Part shown: positions 1 to 8,926 of the stretch, one piece after another
How positions within the stretch are numbered: position 1 is the first letter of the stretch
How the letters are laid out: the number at the start of each line of letters is the position of its first letter
From: Streptomyces sp. AJS327
GTDB taxonomy: Bacteria; Actinomycetota; Actinomycetes; Streptomycetales; Streptomycetaceae
Direction: 5' to 3'
DNA: 64,000 nt
Assembly (NCBI RefSeq): GCF_013450295.1
Contig: NZ_SKBR01000002.1
Coordinates: forward strand, 1,078,501-1,142,500
Program-made: the position numbers and the translations under genes
The notes under the pieces: generated by a model
Databases searched by the model: none
Seen by the model: the letters and a program-made list of their open reading frames with translations, nothing else
What the model was told of the DNA's origin: nothing

Positions 1-1
1 C

Positions 2-1213
2 CTGGTCGGTTACGGCTGCACGACCTGCATCGGCAACTCGGGCCCGCTGCCGGAGGAGGTCTCCAGGGCGGTGAACGACGCCGACCTGGCGGTCACCTCG
101 GTGCTCTCCGGCAACCGGAACTTCGAGGGCCGGATCAACCCCGACGTGAAGATGAACTACCTGGCCTCGCCCCCGCTGGTGGTCGCGTACGCCATCGCGG
201 GGTCGATGAAGGTCGACATCACCCGCGAGGCGCTGGGCATCGACCAGAACGGCGACCCGGTCTACCTGAAGGACATCTGGCCCTCCGAGCGGGAGGTCGA
301 GGAGGTCGTCGCCGGGGCCATCGGCCAGGAGATGTTCACCTCCAGCTACTCCGACGTGTTCGCGGGCGACGACCAGTGGCGTGCCCTGGCGGTACCCACC
401 GGCGACACCTTCGAGTGGGACCCGAACTCCACCTACGTGCGCAAGCCCCCGTACTTCGAGGGCATGGGCGCCGAGCCGGAGCCGGTGGAGGACATCTCCG
501 GCGCGCGGGTGCTGGCCAAGCTGGGCGACTCGGTCACCACGGACCACATCTCCCCGGCCGGTGCCATCAAGGCGGACACCCCCGCGGGCCAGTACCTCAC
601 CGAACACGGCGTGCAGCGGCGGGACTTCAACAGCTACGGCTCCCGGCGCGGCAACCACGAGGTGATGATCCGGGGCACCTTCGCCAACATCCGGCTGCGG
701 AACCAGATCGCGCCGGGCACCGAGGGCGGCTACACCCGGGACTTCACCCGCGCCGAGAACGCCGGGGAGGCCCCCGTCTCGTTCATCTACGACGCCTCGC
801 GCAACTACATCGAGCAGGGCATCCCGCTGGTCGTGCTGGCCGGCAAGGAGTACGGCTCCGGCTCGTCCCGCGACTGGGCTGCCAAGGGCACGGCGCTGCT
901 CGGTGTCCGCGCGGTCATCGCGGAGTCCTACGAGCGCATCCACCGCTCCAACCTGATCGGCATGGGCGTGCTGCCGCTCCAGTACCCGGAGGGCGGCTCG
1001 GCCCAGACGCTGGGGCTCACCGGCGAGGAGACCTTCTCCATCTCCGGTGTGACCGCGCTGAACGACGGCGGGGTCCCGGGCACGGTCAAGGTGACGACGG
1101 ACACCGGCGTCGAGTTCGACGCCGTCGTGCGTATCGACACCCCCGGCGAGGCGGACTACTACCGCAACGGCGGCATCATGCAGTACGTGCTGCGCAGCCT
1201 GCTGCGTAAGTGA
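2..1213 (+). CDS. acnA: Aconitate hydratase, C-terminal part (5' end outside window)
   Basis: TCA-cycle enzyme that interconverts citrate and isocitrate through a [4Fe-4S] cluster. The frame is open from base 2, so only about the last 403 residues are present. The fragment begins with the cluster-ligand stretch GCTTCIGNSGPLPEE, which carries two of the three cluster cysteines. It runs through the swivel domain, where GSGSSRDWAAKG forms part of the substrate site. The C-terminus ends normally at a TGA, followed four bases later by a strong hairpin. The length and motifs fit the AcnA (IRP-like) class, called SacA in Streptomyces. I see no frameshift. The third cluster ligand and the N-terminal domains lie outside the window. 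Confidence 0.95.
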   Translation: MVGYGCTTCIGNSGPLPEEVSRAVNDADLAVTSVLSGNRNFEGRINPDVKMNYLASPPLVVAYAIAGSMKVDITREALGIDQNGDPVYLKDIWPSEREVEEVVAGAIGQEMFTSSYSDVFAGDDQWRALAVPTGDTFEWDPNSTYVRKPPYFEGMGAEPEPVEDISGARVLAKLGDSVTTDHISPAGAIKADTPAGQYLTEHGVQRRDFNSYGSRRGNHEVMIRGTFANIRLRNQIAPGTEGGYTRDFTRAENAGEAPVSFIYDASRNYIEQGIPLVVLAGKEYGSGSSRDWAAKGTALLGVRAVIAESYERIHRSNLIGMGVLPLQYPEGGSAQTLGLTGEETFSISGVTALNDGGVPGTVKVTTDTGVEFDAVVRIDTPGEADYYRNGGIMQYVLRSLLRK

Positions 1214-1216
1214 CCC

Positions 1217-1239
1217 GGTGGGAGGCGGCGCCTCCCACC
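1217..1239 (+). terminator. Hairpin terminator of the aconitase gene
   Basis: A perfect 10-bp stem (GGTGGGAGGC paired with GCCTCCCACC) with a 3-base loop starts four bases after the aconitase stop. There is no U-tract, which is usual for Streptomyces terminators. Confidence 0.7.
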
Positions 1240-2135
1240 CGGCCTTATGGCCCCGGAACCGGCTCTCGCCCCAGGCGAGCGGCGGTCCGGGGCCGTTTCG
1301 CGCGCCCGCGGCGGGCGCCCGCCGAGCCGGGCCTCCGGCCGTTCCCCGGGCCGCTGTCCCGCCGGAGCCCGGTCGCTCCGGAGGGCGTCCCCGGCGTCGT
1401 TTTCCGGCCAACTTACCTGTGGGTATGCGTCGTTGGTGTCCCGGGCCGTCACCGTCGCGCGGGCCCGCGCCGGGTCCGGATTCGGGATGATCCGGGCGGC
1501 TGTTCCCGGGGTGGCCCGGGCGGGTGCGGGGGTGGCGGCCATCGCCGCCGGTGCGATGAGGAGGGGGAGTCTCCGGTTCGGGGGGCGCTCGCCGGGACAC
1601 CGGCCTCCGGTGAGCCCTCGCGAGCCCTCGTGAGCCCGGGCGGCACGAGCTGAGCGGTGGCGGGGCTGGGTAGGGGACGGGGAGTGGTCCACCGCGGGCT
1701 GATGGGGCCGGAATGGGTGTGAGCTGGGGGAACGGGGTCGGCGTCGGGGGTGTCGAGCGCACCGCCGGGCCGTGGCCTCAGCCCGGTGCGGGAGCTGTTC
1801 GGGCCGGGGGTGTCACCATGGCCGGGGGTCGGGCGACGGCCCTTTCCGCCGTACGGGGAAGGGCAGTTGGGGGGATGCGCTCTCCGCCCGATGTCCGTGA
1901 GGTCTCAACTCGGGAAAGACTGGCGTTCTGGGGTGTACCCGATCTTGCCTGTGTGGTGATGAGTGGACTATACCTGTCCGCACCTCACGCGGACCCGCAC
2001 ACGGAACCGCGGCGGGAGCACGATCAGTACGACCCCAGCTTCAACTGACCTGCGGTGTGGGGCCCTTCGCGAGACGCGCGAGTTGACGGGACACCGGTAC
2101 ACCGCCTGAGTCCTGGAGAGAGCGAGGACTTGAGC
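1240..2135. other. Long intergenic region before the ngc operon
   Basis: About 900 bases lie between the aconitase terminator and the ngcE start. Open frames here have no family resemblance, and their composition looks non-coding. The region is G-rich on the plus strand. The last 200 bases are less GC-rich and hold the DasR-like site at 1962-1977, so the ngc promoter is probably here. I see no tRNA or convincing small ORF. Confidence 0.6.
1962..1977. promoter_or_regulatory. Candidate DasR (dre) operator before ngcE
   Basis: The sequence AGTGGACTATACCTGT matches 11 of 16 positions of the dre consensus as I recall it (ACTGGTCTAGACCACT), including the core TGG-CTA-ACC. DasR is the GntR-family regulator of GlcNAc and chitin use in Streptomyces. 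A site 160 bases before a GlcNAc/chitobiose-type transporter is where one would expect it. This rests on motif and context only. Confidence 0.55.
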
Positions 2136-3554
2136 ATGGGATCCACCCACGTCAACCGCCGTGACCTGGTCAAGCGGACGGCAGCGGTCGGACTTGTCGC
2201 CGCACCGGGAATGGGGCTGCTCAGCTCCTGTGCCACCGGTGGCGACGACGGCGGCGACAAGGTCGAGAAGGGCAAGAAGTCCAAGGACAACCCGCTGGGC
2301 GCCAACAAGGACGCCGACCTCGAAGTCGTGATCTTCAACGGCGGCTACGGCGACCAGTACGCCAAGGACAACCACAAGCTGTACGAGAAGACCTTCGGCA
2401 AGGTCAAGCACTCGAAGACCCAGAAGATCCGCACCAAGCTCCAGCCCCGCATGGTCAAGGGGAACCCGCCGGACGTGATCAACAACTCCGGCGCCGAGGA
2501 GATGGACATCGCCAGCCTGATCAAGGACGGTCAGGCCGCCGACCTCACCCCGCTGCTGGACGCGCCCTCCTACGACGATCCGTCGAAGAAGATACGTGAC
2601 ATCCTGCTGCCCGGTGTCATCGAGCGCGGTCAGATCGGCAGCGAGAAGATGTACCAGCTCAGCTACTCGTACACGATCTACGGCGTCTGGTACTCGAAGA
2701 CGGCGCTGGAGAAGCTGGAGATCGAGTACCCCAAGAACTGGGACGAGATGCTCGCGGCCTGCGCCAAGGCCAAGAAGCAGGACATCGCCGGGTGGACCTA
2801 CGCGGGCAAGCACCCGTACTACTTCTCCTTCGTGCTCTACCCCTTCTTCGCCAAGATCGGTGGCGAGGAGGTGCTGCGGAAGATCGACAACCTGGAGCCG
2901 AACGCCTGGAAGCAGGACGCGGTCAAGCAGGGCTTCGAGGCGTTCCACGAGCTGTACGCCAAGGGGTACGTCCTCAAGGGCACCCCGGGTATCGACCACA
3001 TCCAGTCGCAGACGCAGTGGACGAAGGGGCGGGCGCTCTTCCTGCCGAACGGCTCCTGGGTGGAGAACGAGTCGCGGAAGACCACGCCCAAGGACTTCGA
3101 CATGGCCGTCTCGCCCATCCCCAGCCTGGACAAGGCGGACAAGATGCCCTTCGAGACGATGTACTGCGAGGGCAGCGAGCCGTTCATGGTGCCGACCAAG
3201 GCGAAGAACGTCGAGGGCGGTATGGAGTGGCTGCGGCTGATGCTCAGCAAGCAGTCGACCGAGAACTTCATCCAGCTCGTCTCCGCGCCGAGCGCCGTCA
3301 AGGGTGCGGGCGCCGGGCTGAAGGACCTGGACCCGGGCGTGACCTCCGCGCTGGACGCGCTGGACAAGGCCGGGGACAACATCGTCATGCCGCGTATCCG
3401 GGACTGGTACCTGGAGCTGCACAAGGACAAGATCGGTGGCGCCATCGCCGAGATGATGTCCGGCGACATCGAGCCCGCCGAGGCCGTCAAGCGCTGCCAG
3501 ACGGCCGCCGACGAGGTGGCCAAGGACAAGAGCATCAAGAAGTACAAGCGCTGA
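2136..3554 (+). CDS. ngcE: Sugar ABC transporter lipoprotein, NgcE type (GlcNAc/chitobiose binding)
   Basis: Extracellular solute-binding lipoprotein of about 472 residues, the capture subunit of an ABC importer with the next two genes. The N-terminus has a twin-arginine motif (NRRDLVKR, residues 7-14), a short hydrophobic stretch and the lipobox LLSSC with the lipidated Cys near residue 32, so it is probably a Tat-exported lipoprotein. The body is family-1 extracellular binding protein (SBP_bac_1) type. The overall sequence resembles NgcE of S. olivaceoviridis, which binds N-acetylglucosamine and chitobiose. I chose the ATG at 2136, preceded by GGAGAGAGCGAGG, over the in-frame GTG at 2055; a TTG two codons earlier (2130) is also possible. 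Substrate assignment is by family and by the neighbouring DasR-like site. Confidence 0.85.
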   Translation: MGSTHVNRRDLVKRTAAVGLVAAPGMGLLSSCATGGDDGGDKVEKGKKSKDNPLGANKDADLEVVIFNGGYGDQYAKDNHKLYEKTFGKVKHSKTQKIRTKLQPRMVKGNPPDVINNSGAEEMDIASLIKDGQAADLTPLLDAPSYDDPSKKIRDILLPGVIERGQIGSEKMYQLSYSYTIYGVWYSKTALEKLEIEYPKNWDEMLAACAKAKKQDIAGWTYAGKHPYYFSFVLYPFFAKIGGEEVLRKIDNLEPNAWKQDAVKQGFEAFHELYAKGYVLKGTPGIDHIQSQTQWTKGRALFLPNGSWVENESRKTTPKDFDMAVSPIPSLDKADKMPFETMYCEGSEPFMVPTKAKNVEGGMEWLRLMLSKQSTENFIQLVSAPSAVKGAGAGLKDLDPGVTSALDALDKAGDNIVMPRIRDWYLELHKDKIGGAIAEMMSGDIEPAEAVKRCQTAADEVAKDKSIKKYKR

Positions 3555-3624
3555 TCCGCGTGCGCGAGGTGACCGGGCAGCGCACGCGTCTCAGTGGGCC
3601 ATGGCGAGTACGGAGCGGGGCGGC

Positions 3625-4704
3625 ATGACAGAGCACGTCGACACGGTGGAGAAGCGGCCCGCCCAGCCGGGAGCGGGCGGGCGGGGCACGGTGGCCTCGC
3701 AGCGGGCGCCGTTGCTGTTGCTGCTGCTGTCCGCCCTGCTCCCGCCGCAGTTGACCCCGGCGGTGGTGCGCGGGGACCGGCGGTACCGCACCCTGGACAA
3801 GTACCGGTTCATCTGCTGGTTCCTGCTGATCCCGGTGGTGCTGTACGCGGTCTTCGTTATCTCCCCGTTCTTCCAGGCGTTCTACTACTCGCTGACGGAC
3901 TGGACGGGGTACGGCAGCTCCTTCAACTTCGTCGGGCTGGACCAGTACGAACGGCTGTGGAACGACTCGACGTTCTGGGCCTCGATCCGGCACAGCCTGC
4001 TGCTGCTGATCGTCGCCCCGGTCGTCACCCTGGTCCTGGGTCTTTTCTTCGCCTTCATGCTCCAGGCGGGCGGGCGGCACCGGAAGAACGAGGCCGTCTC
4101 CGGGATCCAGGGCGCCAAGTTCTTCAAGGTCGTCTACTTCTTCCCGCAGGTCCTCTCGGTGGCCATCATCGGTGTGGTCTGGGGCGCGATGTTCGACCCC
4201 ATCACCGGGCCGATCAACGAGACGTTGCGCACGGTCGGGCTGGAGTCGCTCACCACCAGCTGGCTCGCCGACCGGGGTACCGCCCTGCTCTGTGTGCTGT
4301 TCGTGCTCTGCTGGATGTTCGTCGGGTTCTACGTGGTGCTGTTCTCCGCCGCGATGGGCTCCATCCCGAAGGACATCTACGAGGCGGCGCTGCTGGACGG
4401 GGCGAGCCGCCCGGTCACCTTCTTCCGGGTCACCCTGCCGCTCATCTGGGACACGGTGCAGACGGGGTGGATCTACATGGGCATCCAGGCCCTGGACGCC
4501 TTCGCCATCGTGCACATCATGACGATCAACAAGGGCGGTCCCGGGGACGCGACCCTGGTCACCCCGGTCTACCTGTACAAGAAGGCGTTCGAGAACGGGC
4601 AGGCCGGCTACGGCACCGCGATGGGCGTGGTACTGCTCCTCGTCACCATGGTGTTCGCCGCGATCATGATGCTGTTCAGCCGCCGTGACCGGATCGAGTA
4701 CTGA
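3625..4704 (+). CDS. ngcF: Sugar ABC transporter permease, NgcF type
   Basis: First inner-membrane permease of the NgcEFG importer, about 359 residues, with six predicted membrane segments starting near FICWFLLIPVVLYAVF. The EAA loop near the C-terminus reads EAALLDGASRPVTFF and contacts the ATPase. No ATPase gene lies in the operon. This is normal for CUT1 sugar importers of Streptomyces, which share the ATPase MsiK encoded elsewhere. I prefer the ATG at 3625, with GGAGCGGGG seven bases upstream, over the ATG at 3601, which has a weaker ribosome site. Confidence 0.85.
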   Translation: MTEHVDTVEKRPAQPGAGGRGTVASQRAPLLLLLLSALLPPQLTPAVVRGDRRYRTLDKYRFICWFLLIPVVLYAVFVISPFFQAFYYSLTDWTGYGSSFNFVGLDQYERLWNDSTFWASIRHSLLLLIVAPVVTLVLGLFFAFMLQAGGRHRKNEAVSGIQGAKFFKVVYFFPQVLSVAIIGVVWGAMFDPITGPINETLRTVGLESLTTSWLADRGTALLCVLFVLCWMFVGFYVVLFSAAMGSIPKDIYEAALLDGASRPVTFFRVTLPLIWDTVQTGWIYMGIQALDAFAIVHIMTINKGGPGDATLVTPVYLYKKAFENGQAGYGTAMGVVLLLVTMVFAAIMMLFSRRDRIEY

Positions 4705-4726
4705 GATGAGCGGGGAGAGCCACGGT

Positions 4727-5677
4727 ATGAGCACAGCCCAGCCAGCCGAGCAGGAGGCCGGTTCGCTGCGGAAGGTCCCGGCGCCCGCGGGCTCCGGCGA
4801 GTCCGGCGAGCGGGGGACGCGCGGCAAGCGGCAGCGGGGCGGACCTGGTTCGCAGGGCTCCGTCCTGAACGTCTTCTCCTTCGGGTTCCTGCTGCTGTGG
4901 GTCGTGATGGCCGCCGGACCGCTGGTCTGGGTCGTGATCAACTCGATGCGGAAGTCGGCGGAGATCCAGGGGGAGCCGTTCGGCTGGCCCTCGTTCAATC
5001 TGGAGAACTTCACCAACGCCTGGTCCGACGCGAACATCGGGACCTACGCGCTCAACTCGTTGACCGTGCTGGCCGGTTCGCTCCCCGGGACGATGTTGCT
5101 CGGGGCGATGGCCGCCTACGTGATCGCCCGGTACTCCTTCCCCGGCAACCGGGTGCTCTACCTGCTGTTCGCGGGCGGGATGATGTTCCCCATCATCCTG
5201 GCGGTCGTCCCGCTGTTCTTCGTGATGGACAACTTCGCCCTGCTGGACACCAAGCAGGGGCTGATCATCGCGTACATCGCCTACTCACTGCCGTTCACCA
5301 CCTTCTTCCTCACCGCCTTCTTCCGGACGCTGCCCAGCAGCGTCGCCGAGGCGGCCACCATCGACGGCGCCTCGCACCTGCGCACCTTCTTCCAGATCAT
5401 GCTGCCGATGGCGAAGCCCGGCCTGATCAGCATCGGGATCTTCAACTTCCTCGGTCAGTGGAACCAGTACTTCCTGCCCCTGGCGCTCAACTCGGAGGAC
5501 GACTCCAAGGCGCTGCTCACCCAGGGACTCGCGGAACTCTCGGTCGCCCAGGGCTACGAGGGGGACTGGGGCGCCCTCTTCGCGGGGCTGTCCATCGCGA
5601 TGGTGCCGATCCTCGTCGTCTACATGGTCTTCCAGCGCCAGGTGCAGGAGGGGCTGACGGCCGGTGCCGTGAAGTAG
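4727..5677 (+). CDS. ngcG: Sugar ABC transporter permease, NgcG type
   Basis: Second permease of the importer, about 316 residues, MalG-like with six membrane segments. The EAA loop reads EAATIDGASHLRTFF and the C-terminus ends QVQEGLTAGAVK, typical of this subunit. The start at 4727 has GGGGAGAG eight bases upstream; ATG 4706 is a possible alternative. The gene follows ngcF almost directly and a strong hairpin closes the operon. A shared ATPase (MsiK type) must be supplied from elsewhere. Confidence 0.85.
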   Translation: MSTAQPAEQEAGSLRKVPAPAGSGESGERGTRGKRQRGGPGSQGSVLNVFSFGFLLLWVVMAAGPLVWVVINSMRKSAEIQGEPFGWPSFNLENFTNAWSDANIGTYALNSLTVLAGSLPGTMLLGAMAAYVIARYSFPGNRVLYLLFAGGMMFPIILAVVPLFFVMDNFALLDTKQGLIIAYIAYSLPFTTFFLTAFFRTLPSSVAEAATIDGASHLRTFFQIMLPMAKPGLISIGIFNFLGQWNQYFLPLALNSEDDSKALLTQGLAELSVAQGYEGDWGALFAGLSIAMVPILVVYMVFQRQVQEGLTAGAVK

Positions 5678-5716
5678 CCGCCGTTCCGGGCGAGGCGTAC
5701 GTCTCGCCCGACCGGG

Positions 5717-5760
5717 GCACACGACGGCCGGGCGCCACGGGGCGCCCGGCCGTCGTGTGC
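5717..5760 (+). terminator. Strong terminator after ngcG
   Basis: A perfect 20-bp inverted repeat (5717-5736 with 5741-5760) around the tetraloop ACGG lies 39 bases after the ngcG stop. This is one of the longest perfect stems in the window and separates the ngc operon from the ROK gene. Confidence 0.85.
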
Positions 5761-5976
5761 CGTCCGCTCCGTGGACCCCGGTGCCGGGCCGGGCCGCCCC
5801 CTCGGTTCGCGGTCAAGGACTTGACGGGAGGGAACCGCTCGGTCTCTGCTGGGGTTCACATGTTGGAAACGGGCCGTGCTCCGCCGCGGCGGGCGCCGTG
5901 GGTCATGCCCACGGTCGCGGGCCGGGGGAACCGGCGGTCGAGGACCGGCCGGGCCGTCGAGGTAGGGAGCTGACAA

Positions 5977-7179
5977 GTGGTGGAGACTCCAGGGTCGCAG
6001 TCCTCGCTGCACCGGGCCAATCTCGAACGAGTCGTCCGGGCCGTGCGGATGGCCGGTTCGCTGACCCAGGCCGAGATCGCCCGGGGGACCGGGCTCTCCG
6101 CCGCGACCGTCTCCAACATCGTGCGGGAGCTGAAGGAGGGCGGCACCGTCCAGGTCACGCCCACCTCCTCGGGCGGGCGCCGGGCCCGGGCGGTGGCGCT
6201 CAGCGGGGACGCGGGGATCGTCGTCGGCGTGGACTTCGGCCACTCGCACCTGCGGGTGGCGGTCGGCAACCTCGCCCACCAGGTGCTCGCCGAGGAGGCC
6301 GAGCCGTTCGACGTGGACGCCTCGGCCGCTGAGGGCTTCGACCGCGCGGAGGCGCTGGTGCACCGGCTCGTCGCGGAGGCCGGTATCCACCACGAGAAGA
6401 TCATCGGCGTCGGCCTCGGGGTGCCCGGGCCGATCGACGTCGAGACCGGCGTGCTCGGCTCGACCGCCATCCTCCCCGGCTGGACGGGCACCAACCCGCG
6501 GAACGAACTGGCCGCCCGCCTCGGGGTCCCGGTCCACGTGGACAACGACGCCAATCTGGGCGCCCTCGGCGAGCAGGTCTGGGGCGACGCGCGGGGTGTC
6601 AACGACCTGGCCTACATCAAGGTGGCCAGCGGCGTCGGCGCCGGTCTCGTGATCAACGGACGGGTCTACCGCGGTCCGGGTGGCACCGCGGGGGAGATCG
6701 GGCACATCACGCTGGACGAGTCGGGTCCGGTCTGCCGCTGCGGCAACCGGGGCTGCCTGGAGACCTTCACCGCCGCCCGCTACGTGCTGCCGCTGCTGCA
6801 CTCCAGCCACGGCGCCGGGCTGACCATGCCGGAGGTGGTGCGGCTCGCCGGGGCGGGCGACCCGGGCTGCCGCCGCGTGGTGGCGGACGTCGGGCGGCAC
6901 ATCGGCAGCGGGGTGGCCAGCCTCTGCAACCTGCTCAACCCCGCGATGGTGGTGCTCGGCGGCGACCTCGCGGACGCCGGGGACCTGGTGCTGGAACCGG
7001 TCCGTGACTCCGTCGCGCGGTACGCGATCCCCAGCGCCGCCCGGCAGTTGCGCATCACGGCGGGCAGCCTGGGCGGGCGGGCCGAGGTGCTGGGAGCGCT
7101 CGGCCTGGTGCTGAGCGAGATGGGCGAGGCCAGCCTGCTGGACGCGACCGGGGGGGTGCCCGCCGCCGTCGGCGGCTGA
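5977..7179 (+). CDS. rok7B7: ROK-family transcriptional regulator, Rok7B7 type
   Basis: A 400-residue sugar-responsive repressor or activator. The N-terminal winged HTH reads TQAEIARGTGLSAATVSNIV (about residues 29-48). The ROK sugar-kinase-like domain follows, with GVDFGHSH as phosphate loop and the zinc motif CRCGNRGCLE near residue 250. It sits between ngcEFG and xylFGH, as Rok7B7 (SCO6008) does in S. coelicolor. There it controls the xylose transporter, carbon catabolite repression and antibiotic output. A match to the site I recall for that protein lies before xylF. The GTG start at 5977 has GGGAG upstream. Confidence 0.85.
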   Translation: MVETPGSQSSLHRANLERVVRAVRMAGSLTQAEIARGTGLSAATVSNIVRELKEGGTVQVTPTSSGGRRARAVALSGDAGIVVGVDFGHSHLRVAVGNLAHQVLAEEAEPFDVDASAAEGFDRAEALVHRLVAEAGIHHEKIIGVGLGVPGPIDVETGVLGSTAILPGWTGTNPRNELAARLGVPVHVDNDANLGALGEQVWGDARGVNDLAYIKVASGVGAGLVINGRVYRGPGGTAGEIGHITLDESGPVCRCGNRGCLETFTAARYVLPLLHSSHGAGLTMPEVVRLAGAGDPGCRRVVADVGRHIGSGVASLCNLLNPAMVVLGGDLADAGDLVLEPVRDSVARYAIPSAARQLRITAGSLGGRAEVLGALGLVLSEMGEASLLDATGGVPAAVGG

Positions 7180-7605
7180 GCCCGGTCCGCGGCGCCCGGC
7201 GCCCGCCGGAGCGCGCCGCGCGGGGCGGACGCGCCGCGCGGGCCCCCGGGTGCCCCTGGGTGCCGCCTTCGAACCGTTCACCCCAACCACCCGCCTGGCG
7301 GGGCGAGTTCACCCTCCGCGCGCTCGTCCTCCCGCACCGAGCCCGGCACGGGACGCCGTCCCGGTGCCGTGGGTTGCCGGACCGGCCGTCCAACGCCCGG
7401 GCCTCGTGGGGGAGATGGGCCGGACTCCGGCCGCCGGGCGGTCAGATCTCCCCGGCCGTACCGTCGTTGAGCCTTTAGTTCCGTAACGCATGGCATCGTT
7501 GCCGTCTCGTTAATGATTTACTTCTTGACGGCCCCTCGCCCCGCGAGTTGACTTCCAGCCACCCCGGCCGCAACGGCGCGGCCCCGTCAGGGAGGTTGGG
7601 ACCCC
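7180..7605. other. Intergenic region and xylFGH control region
   Basis: The first 280 bases are GC-rich and show nothing. From about 7465 to 7530 the DNA becomes clearly more AT-rich (TTTAGTTCC, TTAATGATTTAC) and includes the Rok-like site at 7517-7529. The xylF promoter is probably here. The ribosome site AGGGAGG precedes the ATG at 7606. Confidence 0.6.
7517..7529. promoter_or_regulatory. Candidate Rok7B7 operator before xylF
   Basis: TTTACTTCTTGAC fits every position of the degenerate consensus TTKAMKHSTTSAV that I recall for Rok7B7 targets in S. coelicolor. It lies 77 bases before the xylF start, in the AT-rich part of the gap, right after the gene for a Rok7B7-type protein. The consensus is from memory and should be verified. 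Confidence 0.55.
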
Positions 7606-8691
7606 ATGCACACGAGGACGCGTCGCGCTGTCATCGGGACGGCGGCGATATCTCTGGCACTCACCCTCGGCGCCTGCGGAAAGGCGGGCGGCGGTGACGA
7701 CGACGGCGACGACAAGACGATCGGGCTGTTGCTCCCGGAGAACAAGACCACGCGCTACGAGAGCTTCGACAAGCCGCTCATCGAGAAGAAGATCAAGGCG
7801 CTCTGCTCCGACTGCACGGTGAAGTACAACAACGCGTCGGAGAGTTCGGACACCCAGAAGAAGCAGTTCGACGGCATGGTCGCGCAGGGCGTCAAGGTGA
7901 TCATCCTCGACGCGGTGGACGCCGAGTCCGTCCGCTCCTGGGTGGACCGCGCGGCCAAGAAGGACGTCCAGGTGGTCGCGTACGACCGGCTGGCCGAGGG
8001 CGACATCTCCGCCTACGTCTCCTACGACAACTACAAGATCGGCCAGCTCCAGGGCAAGGCCATGCTGGAGGCGCTGGGTGACAGGGCGAAGGAGAGCGAG
8101 CTGGTGATGCTCAACGGCTCGCCCACCGACCCCAACGCGCCGCTCTACAAGCGGGGCGCGCACAGCGTGCTCGACAAGAAGATCAAGGGCGTGGTCTACG
8201 AGCAGGACGTGCCCAACTGGGAGCCGGAGCAGGCCAACAAGAAGATGAAGGCCGCCATCACCAAGCTCGGTGACGACGGCTTCGACGGCGCCTACATCGC
8301 CAACGACGGAATGGCCGGCGGCGCCCTCACCGCGATGCGGAAGGCCGGGGTCACCGATGTGCCGGTGGGTGGCCAGGACGCCGAACTCGCCGGCCTCCAG
8401 CGGATCGTGCAGGGCCAGCAGGCGTACACCATCTACAAGGCGATCAAGCCGGAGGCCGAGACCACGGCCGAGATCGCGGTGCGGCTGCTCCAGGACAAGA
8501 AGATCGACGACCTCGTCCCGCGCACGGTCGACAGCCAGAGCAAGAAGAAGGTCCCGGCCCAGCTGTACAGCGCCAAGATCGTGACCAAGGACAACATCAA
8601 GGACACGGTCATCAAGGACAAGGTCTACACCGTCGAGCAGATCTGCACGAAGCAGTACGCGAAGGCCTGCGCCGACGCGGGTATCAAGTAG
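7606..8691 (+). CDS. xylF: Sugar ABC transporter substrate-binding lipoprotein, XylF type
   Basis: A 361-residue lipoprotein with an n-region of arginines, a short hydrophobic core and the lipobox TLGAC (Cys near residue 24). An acidic Gly/Asp linker and a type I periplasmic-binding fold follow. Motifs such as IGLLLPENKTTRYESFDKPL and LMLNGSPTDPNAP-like loops resemble xylose-binding proteins. It should capture a pentose outside the membrane and deliver it to XylH. The ATG at 7606 is preceded by AGGGAGG. Assignment to xylose is by family and synteny with the S. coelicolor xylFGH locus. No xylose isomerase or xylulokinase gene is in the window. Confidence 0.8.
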   Translation: MHTRTRRAVIGTAAISLALTLGACGKAGGGDDDGDDKTIGLLLPENKTTRYESFDKPLIEKKIKALCSDCTVKYNNASESSDTQKKQFDGMVAQGVKVIILDAVDAESVRSWVDRAAKKDVQVVAYDRLAEGDISAYVSYDNYKIGQLQGKAMLEALGDRAKESELVMLNGSPTDPNAPLYKRGAHSVLDKKIKGVVYEQDVPNWEPEQANKKMKAAITKLGDDGFDGAYIANDGMAGGALTAMRKAGVTDVPVGGQDAELAGLQRIVQGQQAYTIYKAIKPEAETTAEIAVRLLQDKKIDDLVPRTVDSQSKKKVPAQLYSAKIVTKDNIKDTVIKDKVYTVEQICTKQYAKACADAGIK

Positions 8692-8696
8692 CGGCC

Positions 8697-8734
8697 GGGG
8701 CGGGACGGTTCGGCCGTCCGGCCGCGCCCGCCCC
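8697..8734 (+). terminator. Hairpin between xylF and xylG
   Basis: GGGGCGGG (8697-8704) pairs with CCCGCCCC (8727-8734), with further pairing inside (GGAC with GTCC). It starts five bases after the xylF stop. It may reduce read-through into xylG, so that more binding protein than ATPase is made. Confidence 0.5.
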
Positions 8735-8926
8735 ACCCGTCGCGCCCTACGTCATCTCGCTCACCCTCCCCGTCCGCCCTCCGTCCCGCGGGCCGCCCAC
8801 CGCGTCCGCCGGGAGCCCGCCAGCCGGTGGACGGGGCACACCGGGCCGGTGCCGGGCGGCCGTTCCGGTAACCACGCACCACCGTCGCGAGCGCGCGGCC
8901 CCGCGCGCACCAGGAGTTGATGCACC

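Noticed and set aside
1713..2048. 111-codon plus-strand frame before ngcE
   Set aside because: Gly/Val/Arg-rich product without similarity, no ribosome site, and it overlaps the candidate regulatory region.
1968..3422. Long open frame (484 codons) antisense to ngcE
   Set aside because: Its Leu/Val/Arg-rich translation has no family pattern. It is the usual by-product of GC-rich third positions in the real gene.
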